Origin: Rhodocollybia butyracea
Taxonomy: Eukaryota > Basidiomycota > Agaricomycetes > Agaricales > Omphalotaceae
Length of the DNA stretch: 64,000 bases
Assembly: GCA_015501585.1 (NCBI GenBank)
Contig: JADNRY010000038.1
Coordinates: 1 to 64,000, forward strand
Reading direction: 5' to 3'
The position numbers and the translations under genes are program-made. Positions 32,434-43,956 of this stretch are shown here, in pieces (within the stretch, counting starts at the first letter, position 1; every line of letters starts with the position of its first letter). Below the pieces are notes generated by a model. The model searched no databases and was not told where the DNA came from. It saw only the letters and a program-made list of their open reading frames with translations.

Positions 32434-35400
32434 ACATATCACCAAACCTCTGTGCATCTGCAAGTGCCAGGGTGTCCATATGCTCAACTAATCCCATATC
32501 CAAATCATCATCATCAAACTGATAGCCATCTTCCTCCATTTCCTGCAACAATTCTACATGATCCGCATCTGTCTCCAGTTCAATCTCTGTCCACTGTGCT
32601 GGTTCAGGCCCTACAAAGCTAGGTCTAACGTCTGCTGGGAGATTTGACAACGCTCGGGTCCAACCTAAACCCAGCCGAATGAGATTAGTGCGCCGTTCAT
32701 TCAGTTGAAAGAGTAGATTGGCATCTAAACAGGCGATAATTTAAGTGAACAAGTTCCTAGAAAATAAAACGAGTTTCATACCATCTGTCATGCTCATTGC
32801 AAACATTAATGTATCCCATTCCTCCTTGAACCACTCTCCTGAAACTGAGAGTTCATACCTCAAACGCTGCAATTCCTCAACAGAGTGGTCCCAAAGCAGT
32901 ATTCCTCGAATGCCAGTCCTCACTTGTTCATCTGACAACCATAGCGGCACCTCAACGAGGTCATTGGAATCACCTAAACCAATATCATCCCAGATTGCAT
33001 CATCAACGTCTAGGTCAAAGAGCTTATCCATTGGAATCGGTCGAGGTACCACAGCATTGGAAGGGGCTTTATGCCCCTTCACCGCTGCGGCCATACGGAC
33101 TTGAAGTTGATTGAATTGTTGAGCGAGAGTCTGAATTCTAGGATCGCGGCGCTTGACACTACTTTCAGTGTGATTATGCAGTTTCTGTTCCGAAGCTAAG
33201 ACAAAACACATTACACCCTGGAAAATAAAAAAAAGAAGTCTACTCAACTGTTAAGTTGTTGTCAAAACATGCATTCCAATCGGTCTCGCTCAAATTTACG
33301 AGACTGGAGCTTTTGACAGAGGCGTAATTTGAGAGCGCGCGCATTCATGAGGTCTGTGATGAACTGACTTGAAGCCAGGTGATTATAGCGTTTCTTCCCT
33401 TCCACACCCAAGGCCCGCTCCCTCGCCGACAGAGATTTCTGCACACTAGCCAGTCTGTCACGTAACTCTGGCAATTCCAGATCTGCCTCCGCAATTTCGT
33501 ACGGTTCTGAATTGCGACAGGTGAGAACACGCTGGAGATCTTTGATGCTGTCATGGAGGGTATCTCGGGCTTTACACAAACGCAGAGCTTCTTCCACTGC
33601 TTTTTGCCCAGCGGAACGAGATTGACCTAACAAAACATTAACATTAGCAAGATGTAAATGATAATTTGATTATGAGTCATACGTGGGAGAGGCCGCGTAA
33701 CAGCATGCTTCTGCATTTCCCACTGTTCTCGCAAAAATTCTGGACTACGCATGGAGAAATCAACATCTTGCTGAGCTTCCTGATGCCTAGCCTGAGCGTT
33801 GTTCCATTTTCGAGAGAGCCATATGCCATAGCCTCTTAAGCTTTTGTTGTCAGCAAACTGGATTTGTGAGTCAAGCGTATAAAGGCGAACATGATGCTGC
33901 AATTATTATTTAGCTCAGGACTGCAAAAGCGAGGAAACACCATACCCCACAGACCCTCAGAAAAGCGATGAGCTTACTGATTGAGTGCCAGAAATGTTCA
34001 CAACCCTCGCCATCCGAAAGACCAAATCCACGGCATTTCCAAGGATGATAGATACATTGACATGCCCATCCATGTCCAAAAGCATGAAACACTGAGATAG
34101 CGAAAGCTAATCGAGGAAGGTGTTCCTTGAGGAAGCCCCACTTCACGCAGCTTTGTTCAAGTTGGCAGCCAATATCATACAGTAGCCCAACAGTGTAAGC
34201 TGGAGGCAGATGCTGAAAGAGCTTGTCCACAAGCGCGTACGCGTAGTATTGCCGTTCCCCTGCCGTAGTCATGTTGGCAAGCCAGAGAATGCGGTCATGG
34301 CGACAGAGGAGACCCATGAGAGCCGTGGAATCAAAAAACTGGGTGCTTGCCTTTTCCCTATTTTCATCTGCTGCTGTGAAGCTATTGTTACACCCATCTA
34401 ACACCGACCGGGGCACCTTCAGGCCATTCTCAAAGTCGTCTTCATCGTCCTCACTATGCTTTCTTGGAGGACGCCGCACTTACATGTTCCTTCCAGGCTT
34501 CGACTTCTTCAGGTGAGATAAAAACCGAATTCGGATGAGAAAACTTGGGGTCTCGAACTTGTTTATTGTGTTTCTGTGTGAAACAAGCATCGAGACAGAC
34601 AATAACATCATTTCTAGAAAGCCACCTGAGCGATAGTAAAAAAAGAAAATATCTGATACTCACCCTTCATCAAACTTCGTCTTGCCTCCAAAGCACAGCG
34701 GGCAGCGACTACGGAGATAATCTGAAGGCCGGGTAAGTGGTGAATCCTTCTCTCACGCTCGTTTGGACGGCCTAGGGTCTTCTTCATCTTCCACCTCCTC
34801 CATAGTTGGCATTGCTTGACCGGTTGGGGATGAAGGCGGGGAGGAATTATCACATTCGAGATCGGTTGCAGATTCCTGCGTATTGCCATTGTCGATGATG
34901 GTCTGTTGTGCGGACGATACAATGGAGTCAAACATGGCTTGTAGTAAGTTGCTGTAAGGCGTTGTACCAGCGTAAGGTTGACTGAAAACGTCGACGAAGT
35001 GGATCCTAAAGGCAAATTTTAGTTAAGCAAGATATCAAATTCTACTGCGACGTACCTGTCCACGCAATTGATAACCTTGAGATCTGAGAAAGTCCTCGAG
35101 AGTGTGGCATATGGCGGTGTTGTTTGGGGCAAGACGCTGGTACAGCCGTGTCACAAAGTCAAGAAACCGCAACTCTACTGCGAGAGTGGGCTCTTTGGGA
35201 GTGTTACCGAACAGTCCATGATTGATGAGCTGCACCGCAGCTGGACGGCATTGGCATACATGCAAATTGAGTTTTTGTAGTTCTATACATTGTCAGTACC
35301 ATCTTGGAATAAGATCAAAGGAACCTCACTGGTAAATCGCACAACGACAATTTCTAGCAGCCGCCCCCTTGCATTCATGCAAGTACATTGGTTATCGTCC

Positions 35401-38400
35401 TGGACCTCTATGTCCTGCAATAAATTCAGTGATCTCCGAAGATAGTCCCACCCATTCATAATTATTTAAATACCCCCAGTACCTGTTGTGGAGATTATGA
35501 TAATAAACCCAGTAAGCTACTGTACAGTAAGAGTGTAGGGGCATTTTAATCCCTCTGTGTTCGCATTTGATGAGGTCATGTGACTCGTTCGTTGCAGCTT
35601 TTGGGTGGCTGGACGAAAATAGGTTATTTACGGGCCTATTTAGGCAATTTCTGGGATGGTAGCTAGCCCAAAAAAGACTATATATAATGTATTAATATTT
35701 GAGCACTACTCCGAGGTGGATTAGGCACCATAAGGGGATGGATTGCATCGAAAAATCTAGATGACGTTCGGTCAAAGCTGGCTGAGCATTACCAAATTGG
35801 GTAATGCCATCAAAACAGTAAAAGCGGCCTAAAAAGCCTGCTTCTACATGGATATTCCGCCCTATAAGAGTGTAGATAGTATCTTTACATATATAATAGG
35901 TCCCTGAAGCGAAATTACAGCGATAGCTGCGGTCAAAGCTGTTTTATTACCATATTTAGAATGCCAGCAAAGCGCCCTAAAAGCTTGTTTATGCATGGGT
36001 ATTCTACCTAATAGCAGTCTATACAGTGTTTATAGATGTACAGTAGGCACCTGAAGCGAAATTAAAGCAGGTATATGGTGTAATAGTAGCACTGCTTCGA
36101 TGTTTGGGTCTGTGGCTGTGTTGTAAAAAATCGAAATAAAAGTAGGGATGTTTAATATACTAGTGGTACAGGCATGGTCTCTGCATAATATATATATGCC
36201 TGAAGCGAAATCAGAGCATTCTGTGGAGAGAATAGGCTGTAATTGCCCGCTCTAGGCAGGAGGAGGTCAAAGCTGTATGACCAAATAGGGAAATATATGA
36301 TTACATACAGGTGGTGTTGAGTCAAAGTTGGGCTCTGTAATGGCATGGCCTCTCAAGGTCTGAGGTCAGGAATACATATCTGAGTGCTGTAGTATACTAG
36401 CTACGCCCTCCAGGTGTTATATTTGACAATATGTGGGCAGGCATATGTACATGGAGTGATCAATGGTGAGTAACCATCAAAACTCGCATTTTTGAGGAAT
36501 TAAATACTAATAATGAGTGTCTAAGCGCAGGTAGGACCTCAAACCTCGGTAGGTATACTCTCCAACATAGTATACACTCGATCCGTGTCCAAGAACCATT
36601 TATATGGCACCAGATGCGATGGTATACACTGATCTTTATTGATTTTCCCTCAAAACTCGATTTTTTGAGGAATTATCATAGAATATTGGGGCCTTAAGAG
36701 TAGCCAGGGGGCTAAGACGTCGTATATAGACTGTACTACATGGTATTAGTCTTTGCCATATGCAAGAACGATTTATGCAGCACCTGAAGCGATGGTATTC
36801 CCTGATCTGTATGGATTCTGCCAAAAAATGCGATTTTCAGGAAATAAAATAGGCATAGGTGTGCTAGCAAGTCTCAGACTATACTAAAAACTTGGGAAAT
36901 CATGTCTTCGAATCAAATTCAGACAACTAAGGTGTTGATATGTACATCTCAATGTCATGAACTGAACTGTTGTAAGTGCAACTAGGATATGTCTAGTTGG
37001 CACTCGAAGTTCAGATCATGACATTGAGATGTACATACTCAAACCTGGTAGTTGTCTGATATTTGATTTGAATACATGATTACCCAAGTTTTGAGCATAG
37101 TCTGAGGTGCATAGCACACTCTATGCCTGTTTTATTTCCTGAAAATCGCATTTTTTGGCAGAATCCATACAGATCAGGGAATACCATCGCTTCAGGTGCT
37201 GCATAAATTGTTCTTGCATATGGCAAAGACTAATACCATGTAGTACAGTCTATATACGACGTCTTAGCCCCCTGGCTACTCTTAAGGCCCCAATATTCTA
37301 TGATAATTCCTCAAAAAATCGAGTTTTGAGGGAAAATCAATAAAGATCAGTGTATACCATCGCATCTGGTGCCATATAAATGGTTCTTGGACACGGATCG
37401 AGTGTATACTATGTTGGAGAGTATACCTACCGAGGTTTGAGGTCCTACCTGCGCTTAGACACTCATTATTAGTATTTAATTCCTCAAAAATGCGAGTTTT
37501 GATGGTTACTCACCATTGATCACTCCATGTACATATGCCTGCCCACATATTGTCAAATATAACACCTGGAGGGCGTAGCTAGTATACTACAGCACTCAGA
37601 TATGTATTCCTGACCTCAGACCTTGAGAGGCCATGCCATTACAGAGCCCAACTTTGACTCAACACCACCTGTATGTAATCATATATTTCCCTATTTGGTC
37701 ATACAGCTTTGACCTCCTCCTGCCTAGAGCGGGAAATTACAGCCTATTCTCTCCACAGAATGCTCTGATTTCGCTTCAGGCATATATATATTATGCAGAG
37801 ACCATGCCTGTACCACTAGTATATTAAACATCCCTACTTTTATTTCGATTTTTTACAACACAGCCACAGACCCAAACATCGAAGCAGTGCTACTATTACA
37901 CCATATACCTGCTTTAATTTCGCTTCAGGTGCCTACTGTACATCTATAAACACTGTATAGACTGCTATTAGGTAGAATACCCATGCATAAACAAGCTTTT
38001 AGGGCGCTTTGCTAGCATTCTAAATATGGTAATAAAACAGCTTTGACCGCAGCTATCGCTGTAATTTCGCTTCAGGGACCTATTATATATGTAAAGATAC
38101 TATCTACACTCTTATAGGGCGGAATATCCATGTAGAAGCAGGCTTTTTAGGCCGCTTTTACTGTTTTGATGGCATTACCCAATTTGGTAATGCTCAGCCA
38201 GCTTTGACCGAACGTCATCTAGATTTTTCGATGCAATCCATCCCCTTATGGTGCCTAATCCACCTCGGAGTAGTGCTCAAATATTAATACATTATATATA
38301 GTCTTTTTTGGGCTAGCTACCATCCCAGAAATTGCCTAAATAGGCCCGTAAATAACCTATTTTCGTCCAGCCACCCAAAAGCTGCAACGAACGAGTCACA

Positions 38401-38913
38401 TGACCTCATCAAATGCGAACACAGAGGGATTAAAATGCCCCTACACTCTTACTGTACAGTAGCTTACTGGGTTTATTATCATAATCTCCACAACAGGTAC
38501 TGGGGGTATTTAAATAATGCTACTGAAGCGGCTGATAGTCCATGTACGGTCTGACGAGCATCGGTAAGACCTCAGTCTCCCACCTCAATTGCTGCACCAA
38601 CCGTTTACGTGCGTGTGGTGTCTGGGGCAGTTGTGTGAACGGATCTGCAGGAATGGAAGTTTCATCCTCCTCGGTTCCCGAAGGAAGAGTAGAAACTCCG
38701 TTCCAAGAAACCAAACTGACCGACCGGAGTCAGAAAGTTTTGCTGGGAGAGGATTGCGCCATGGGCACCGTACAGAATGGGCCGAGCATTTCTTTTCGAT
38801 GGTGATTTTGACCTCGGAGAATGTGGAAAAGCGTTGGACGCTGAAGGTGCTGATAAGGAAGGTGATGAAATGTCCTTGGAGAGCTGAGCTTTGGTTAGAT
38901 GGAGACGTGCCAT
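32434..38913 (-). pseudogene. KDZ transposase, interrupted and degenerate
   Basis: Exons read leftwards from MARLHLTKAQL (38913): RKRLVQQLRWETEVLPML, then (after the 3-kb palindrome) a cysteine cluster with CTC and CQC typical of KDZ transposases, LRSRCPLCFGG, DVIVCLDACFTQKHNKQ, REKASTQFFDSTALMGLLC, LYDIGCQLEQSC and GEGCEHFWHSIS, then a long C-terminal region to ALADAQRFGDM (32434). The likely DDE triad is D of LDACF, D of YDIG, E of GEGCE. Introns have normal borders (e.g. gtacgtcgc...ttgcctttag at about 35000-35055). Lesions: the palindrome insertion, a TGA at 34753-34755, and apparent frame changes near 34940, 34480 and 38700. Its product would cut and rejoin the element's TIRs. Confidence 0.85.
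35461..38518. repeat. 3,058-bp near-perfect palindrome
   Basis: Two arms of about 1.5 kb are reverse complements around position 36989/36990, from attatttaaataccccc (35461) to gggggtatttaaataat (38518). The arms match almost base for base; the few differences seen are at about 36246 and 35974. Only the central 60-80 bp are diverged. Short ORFs come in mirrored pairs and are shadows. The motif CCTGAAGCGAAAT occurs several times per arm. It sits inside the KDZ coding region; no clear duplication was found. Confidence 0.9.
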
Positions 38914-39439
38914 AGTGGAGGAAGGGGATGGAGGACAAACAACTTTATTGTTAGGGAGGTAACTGACGGGATTTGAAAATGACAATGGTTTGTAAAAAAG
39001 ACTAAATTGACACAACAACGGTCACATAGTCTTATTTATTGTCTACCAAATTACAGCCTGTCTGATGCATCTACGGTCACACAGTCTCATACAATCCATC
39101 AATAAAAAGACATATCAACAGTAACGAAGAGGCTGTAGAATCCTGCACGAGAGCTGTAGCAAGTGCGCGCAGATCCGTTAGACCGCAAAATGTTTGAGGC
39201 GAGAACAACACACAGTGTGCGGGCACAAAGAACTCAGTCTCGAGTACGAGATGAACGTAGTGTGAGGGCACAAAGAACCCGAAAAAAAAGGGGAGTCTGG
39301 AATCTGCGTGAAAAGGAACGAATTAGAACTGGAAGTCATCAGTAAGATCACCGCAACATACCTAATCCGTCCAGCCTATGTATTTAACATTGAAGAAGTT
39401 GTGAATTTGACGAGTTCACTGGTCGAGAGTCACCTGTTA

Positions 39440-39960
39440 ACGGGGATTGAACAAGGAGATGAAGCAGAACTTACGAATGCGATTATGGATGATCAGGCAA
39501 CACGGAAGGGACGGAGAAGAAAGGAAAAGTGAGATAGCAACGCATTGTCGCTGCAAGAGGATGCCACTGCGGAGAGAGAACGACGAGGACTCAAGGTCAT
39601 TGTCGCATGGAAGAAAAGACAACAAGGACTCAAGGTCAACGTCGCATGGAAGAGAAGACGAGGAATCAAGGTCGATGCCGCGAAGATAAGACAACGAGGA
39701 CTCAAGGTTGTCATCACTGGTGGATGATCAGGCAACATGGAAGAGACGGAGAAGAAAGGAAAAGTGAGATAGCAACGCATCGTCGCTAGAGGATGCCACT
39801 GCAGAGAGAGAACGACGAGGACTCAAGGTCGTCGTCGCACAAAGGGAAGACGACGAGGACTCAAGGTCGACGTCGCATGGAAGAGAAGACAAGGACTCAA
39901 GGTCGACGCCGTGAAGATAAGACGACGAGGACACAAGGTCGTCGCCATCAATGATGAGGG
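39440..39960 (+). repeat. Minisatellite, left arm
   Basis: About ten variants of (ga)cgaggactcaaggtcgwcgtcgca, each followed by tggaagaaaagac. Higher-order units of about 200 bp are visible (aacacggaagggacggagaa and aacatggaagagacggagaa). All reading frames give repetitive basic peptides and are unlikely genes. Confidence 0.8.
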
Positions 39961-40415
39961 GTGAGTGATGAGGGGAAGAAAGAAGAATGCCGGGTGCTTA
40001 CGACTTGTAAAAATTTTACGGTTGTGGGCGCCTGTGCACAGACCATCTACGGGCGCTTGCATTTTTATATCATTTTAAATTGTCCAAAAAATAAAGTGTG
40101 ATTGTCCATCAGTGATTACATATGTTTAATAGATACAGAGAGGTGCAAGATACAAAATATACAAAATACAACGACGAAAGCATTATCTGAGTGCAAGAAA
40201 GCAAGTTACAATGTAAAAACAAGTCCGATGTACACAAGTGACGATGAAAACAAGGCATTAATCAATGGAGGGAACAGCGAGGGAGGGAAGCGTGGGGGGC
40301 CGTCTGAAAAAGTCGGAGAATACCCATATATACCGATGGGCGACAAGATACTCTGCGCGATCGACCTCCACAAGACTTGGCTGTTTTCCCGGGGCCAGAC
40401 ACTGCACCGCTGCTG

Positions 40416-41012
40416 TAGTATAGGACTATTGAGGAGCGCACAAGTAAAAGAGGTAACAAGAAACCCAACAACGAAATGCACAACAGTTAGAAACACGGGG
40501 CCCCATAAACCTGTTGGAGGAAACTGCACTTGTTTGAAGTTAAAACACACTGGAGCGCCCTTCAGCTAACCCAAGCAGTGTGGATACCCATCTCTTAGTA
40601 CAGCGTTGTTATGCTCAGTATAATGACTATAGTGTTGTACTAATAGCCTTATAGTTCCTCAGTACTCCAATAGACAGCAAACCATGAAATGAATCAAAGA
40701 TATGTGAATATTGATTTGGACTCTTTCTAACTTTGTAAGGAATAGGTATTTGTTTGGTTCTATTTGTACTGAAATGCATGAGGCGTGAAAATAGGTGTCC
40801 ACAATTGTGCGTGCATACATATTTTCAACAGTCACCACTCAAACTGAAGAAATAACTCTAAAACTAAGTAAACTAGGCAAAATAGTGAACTAGAAGGAAT
40901 ATGAAGAATGTAATCAAACTTTACTATAAAAGTATATACTTTAGAGATGGAATATAGTCGTGGGAAGGTGATTAGGTAAGCAGATGTGTGACAGCGCTAT
41001 GTACACTCAACA
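40416..41012 (-). mobile_element. Copia LTR plus leader fragment
   Basis: The LTR 40512-41012 (TGTTGGAGG to CTCAACA) is preceded on its left by about 95 bp of Copia leader and primer site (ggggccccataaacc). Copia body is otherwise missing. Extra bases in several homopolymers (gggccccataaacc, tgtttgaagttaaaacac) mark it as older or error-prone. It ends the coding frame of the unknown gene at about 41013. Confidence 0.85.
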
Positions 41013-42400
41013 ACATATCCACGAGTAACACCTTGTGGCGGCTTCTGGCTAAAGTTAAAGCTAGACCCAATCTCCCGACTTGCTTTGACCCAATTCTCCA
41101 CCAGGGGCGGCATCAACGGCGACGCCGAAGCCTCGAACTTGCTCCTACCAGGCCGTGGAGTCACTGCGGGATCTATATTCCGGTTCATGAATAAATCAGC
41201 AGATAAAAAAAATACAATGTTCCACTTACAAGGCTTTTTGTGGAGTTTGTCAAAATGTGATGTACGGACAGGTCCAGGTCCCGAAGAAGACATATTTGAA
41301 GAGCGAGGAGTAACAGCAGACAAAGAGGATGCAGTTGAAGAACAGGTAGTGACCGGAGGCTGAGGTGGGGCAGAAGTTGCGCCAGAGGGAGGAGATGGCT
41401 CCGGATTGTCGAATACAGAAACGGGGAAGGCAATGCTCCTGTTGTGCTTGGACATTGCGACATAGTAATCTAACGTTTTGATAGAGCCATCCCAAATTAC
41501 AGGATGGGGCGGAGTTTTGTCTTCAAAAGAAGTAAACTTCTCGATTACACTGCGCAAGAGAGGTAAAGGATTTTCGTCGGAGTGCCAAGTCACAACATGT
41601 ACATCAGGCGTAACAGGCAGTCTCCGCGCATACCATATCGAATGCCAGCCTAGGAATCATAGTAAATCAGCAGAACAAAGCGCCGCAAAAAAATACTTAC
41701 ATGGAAGCTGTGCTCGGCAAGGTCACTCTTATCCGTTATTCCTCCAACAACTGAATGCGTCTTATTTGATCTCCAGCTCTGGGCCTCTCCCCAAGTTGGT
41801 TTTACACGAAGCATCCAGGTGATATATGCGTCGAGCTCGAGTATGTTACGCTGGCAAACGCACGAGCACATCACCGCTTCCATAAATGGCACTACAGCAG
41901 TTGATAGATGTGCTAGTAGAAAACATATCCGACTGCAGTAATCTTTGAATTTCATGTCTGAGCGAAGAGACGGGGGGGATGTTTCGGACAAGGAAGAAGG
42001 CCGAACATCATTGACGGAATTGTAGAGCTAGAGGTACGCCCTTTCCAATGCCTCAACAAACTCTTTTTGGAGTCGGCCAATGGGGAGTTCAGCCAGTTTA
42101 AAGCCATCCATCGGCTCAAACTCATCTTCCTCCGGTCGGTGCCAGAGAATGTGGAAGGGCGGCTTGGTGTCGGGTTGTCGTATCAACGAGAGGTATATCA
42201 CCCTAGCGTCGAGGAACTGTGGCATAAGAATTGGATCATGTTTGCCGTAGACAAACTTGCTGGTGGCCCCAAATTGCGTCAGGAAGATAGCGGCTGTTGG
42301 GGGAAGTAATGAAAATCTTGTTGTCAGGATACACGCGACCTATGAGTCCGTGGTATGATTTGAGAATCGGTGTGCTCTGCTATACGTCAGTTCACGAAAA
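41013..42400 (-). pseudogene. Unknown element-associated gene, truncated
   Basis: Protein-like - strand exons: YHGLIGRVYPDNKIFITSP (about 42360), GATSKFVYGKHDPILMPQFL, DARVIYLSLIRQPDTKPPFH to ALERA, then ILELDAYITWMLRVKPTWGE to AEHSFH (ends about 41700), an intron (gtaagtattttt...gattcctag), then WHSIWYARRLPVTPDVHVVTW and HPVIWDGSIKTLDYYVAMSK. A Pro/Ser-rich tail follows, with an aromatic/basic end cut by the Copia LTR. Frames change at least twice. I recognise no domain. The aromatic-rich, well-formed text argues it was once a real gene. It lies within the central inverted repeat. Confidence 0.55.
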
Positions 42401-42769
42401 ATTGAACACGAAAAAATGAATACAGTGTATGTACCATTGCGTATGATAAAACTAGGCACATTTGACTATCCTGAAAGCAGAGTGTTGGACACAGGGTCAA
42501 ACACACGATTTATTCTTCGACACAAGGCCGGAAGAACAGACAGAATCAGTCACACAAGGAGAGTGATTACGATAGCAAGTTATTCACCACAAGGACGGAA
42601 TAACGGTGGGAGGAGGAGACGTATGAGAGCTAAGCGCCCACATTTTTTTCTTACGAGTCGTAGGCGCCCGTAGATGGTCTGTGCACAGGCGCCCACAACC
42701 GTAAAATTTTTACAAGTCATAAGCGCCCGCATTCTTCTTCCTGTCTTCCCCTCATCATTGATGGCAATG

Positions 42770-43290
42770 ACAACCTTGTGTCCTCGTCGTCTTATCTTCG
42801 CGGTGTCGACCTTGAGTCCTTGTCTTCTCTTCCATGCGACGTCGACCTTGAGTCCTTGTTGTCTTCCCTTTGTGCGACAACGACCTTGAGTCCTTGTCGT
42901 TCTCTCTCTGCAGTGGCATCCTCTAGCGACGACGCGTTGCTATCTCACTTTTCCTTTCTTCTCCGTCTCTTCCATGTTGCCTGATCATCCACCAGCAATG
43001 ACGACCTTGAGTCCTTGTTGTCTTATCTTCACGGCGTCGACCTTGAGTCCTCGTCTTCTCTTCCGTGCGACATCGACCTTGAGTCCTCGTGGTCTTCTCT
43101 TTATGCGACGACAACCTTGAGTCCTCGTCATTCTCTCTCCGCGGTGGCACCCTCTTGCAGCGACGACGCGTTGCTCTCTCACTTTTTCTTTTCTTCTCCG
43201 TCTCTTCCGTGTTGCCTGATCATCCACCAGCGACGACGCCCTTGAGTCCTCGTCTTCTGCTCTTCCATGCAACGACGACCTTGACGTCTT
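42770..43290 (-). repeat. Minisatellite, right arm
   Basis: Reverse complement of the array at 39440-39960 (tgcgacgacgaccttgagtcctcgtc units). The two arrays together form the inner part of the central inverted repeat. Confidence 0.8.
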
Positions 43291-43956
43291 CTCTCCCAGG
43301 CAGTAGCACCATGCGTAGCTATTGTTTATTCTCTTATCTCTTGGCCTTGCGTCACCACTGTGGCTTGTTCTTTAACTGTGTTGGTCCTCTCTTGCAGCCA
43401 CAGCGTTGAGTCGTTTATCGTGCATACAGTTAACGAACTTCTATTCATACTTCTTAGATCTAACGTGATTCTCTAGGTTTTTGATATCCGTTTCCGGTTG
43501 TGTTCGATAACTCGCTTGGTCCTTCAGTCTTCCTTGTTTGGGCTTCTTGACCCTGTGTTTCGGACAGTGGGTCTGGTGTGTGGATGTGGTTAGGAACAAT
43601 ATGAGACTATGTGACTGTAGACGTGTCAAACAGGCCGCAATTTTGGTTAGATACAAATGAATATGTCTGTGACCAGTGTGTCAATTTGGGAGAGTCTCCT
43701 TGGTGAAAAAACATTTTCCTGGCGGTGCCAAGCGACCCGTCGGTTTCTCCATGTGAAGTCAGCTCCTTAGTCTCTTTGAAGACATCTGCGAGCCATTGTC
43801 TTGTCCCTCAGATCTCTCATCCCCAGCCTCAAGTGATCAATTTCCTTTTTTGGTTAAACTATGAGACAATAGCTAGAATATTCAAAGGTTTCCCCGGCAA
43901 GGTTGGTCATTTTTTAACTTGTTGTTGACCTTGTACTGACAACAACTAGTCCCACC

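Larger units (their letters stand above)
38914..43956. repeat. Central inverted-repeat structure of the KDZ element
   Basis: Outer arms of about 1 kb, 39003-40065 and 42655-43688, are diverged reverse complements (aaattgacac..., gtcacatagtct, the minisatellite, ttgtaaaaattttacggttg). They enclose an unknown gene and a Copia LTR fragment. It fills the divergent space between transposase and cargo gene, so it is either a nested TIR element or the element's own central repeat. Confidence 0.65.

Noticed and set aside
36152..37827. Mirrored ORF pairs (e.g. 36152-36346 and 37633-37827)
   Set aside because: They are identical only because the palindrome arms are identical; short, no motif.
39447..43272. 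Basic repetitive ORFs in the minisatellites
   Set aside because: All frames of a short-period array stay open; composition is extreme and no start or intron context is seen.
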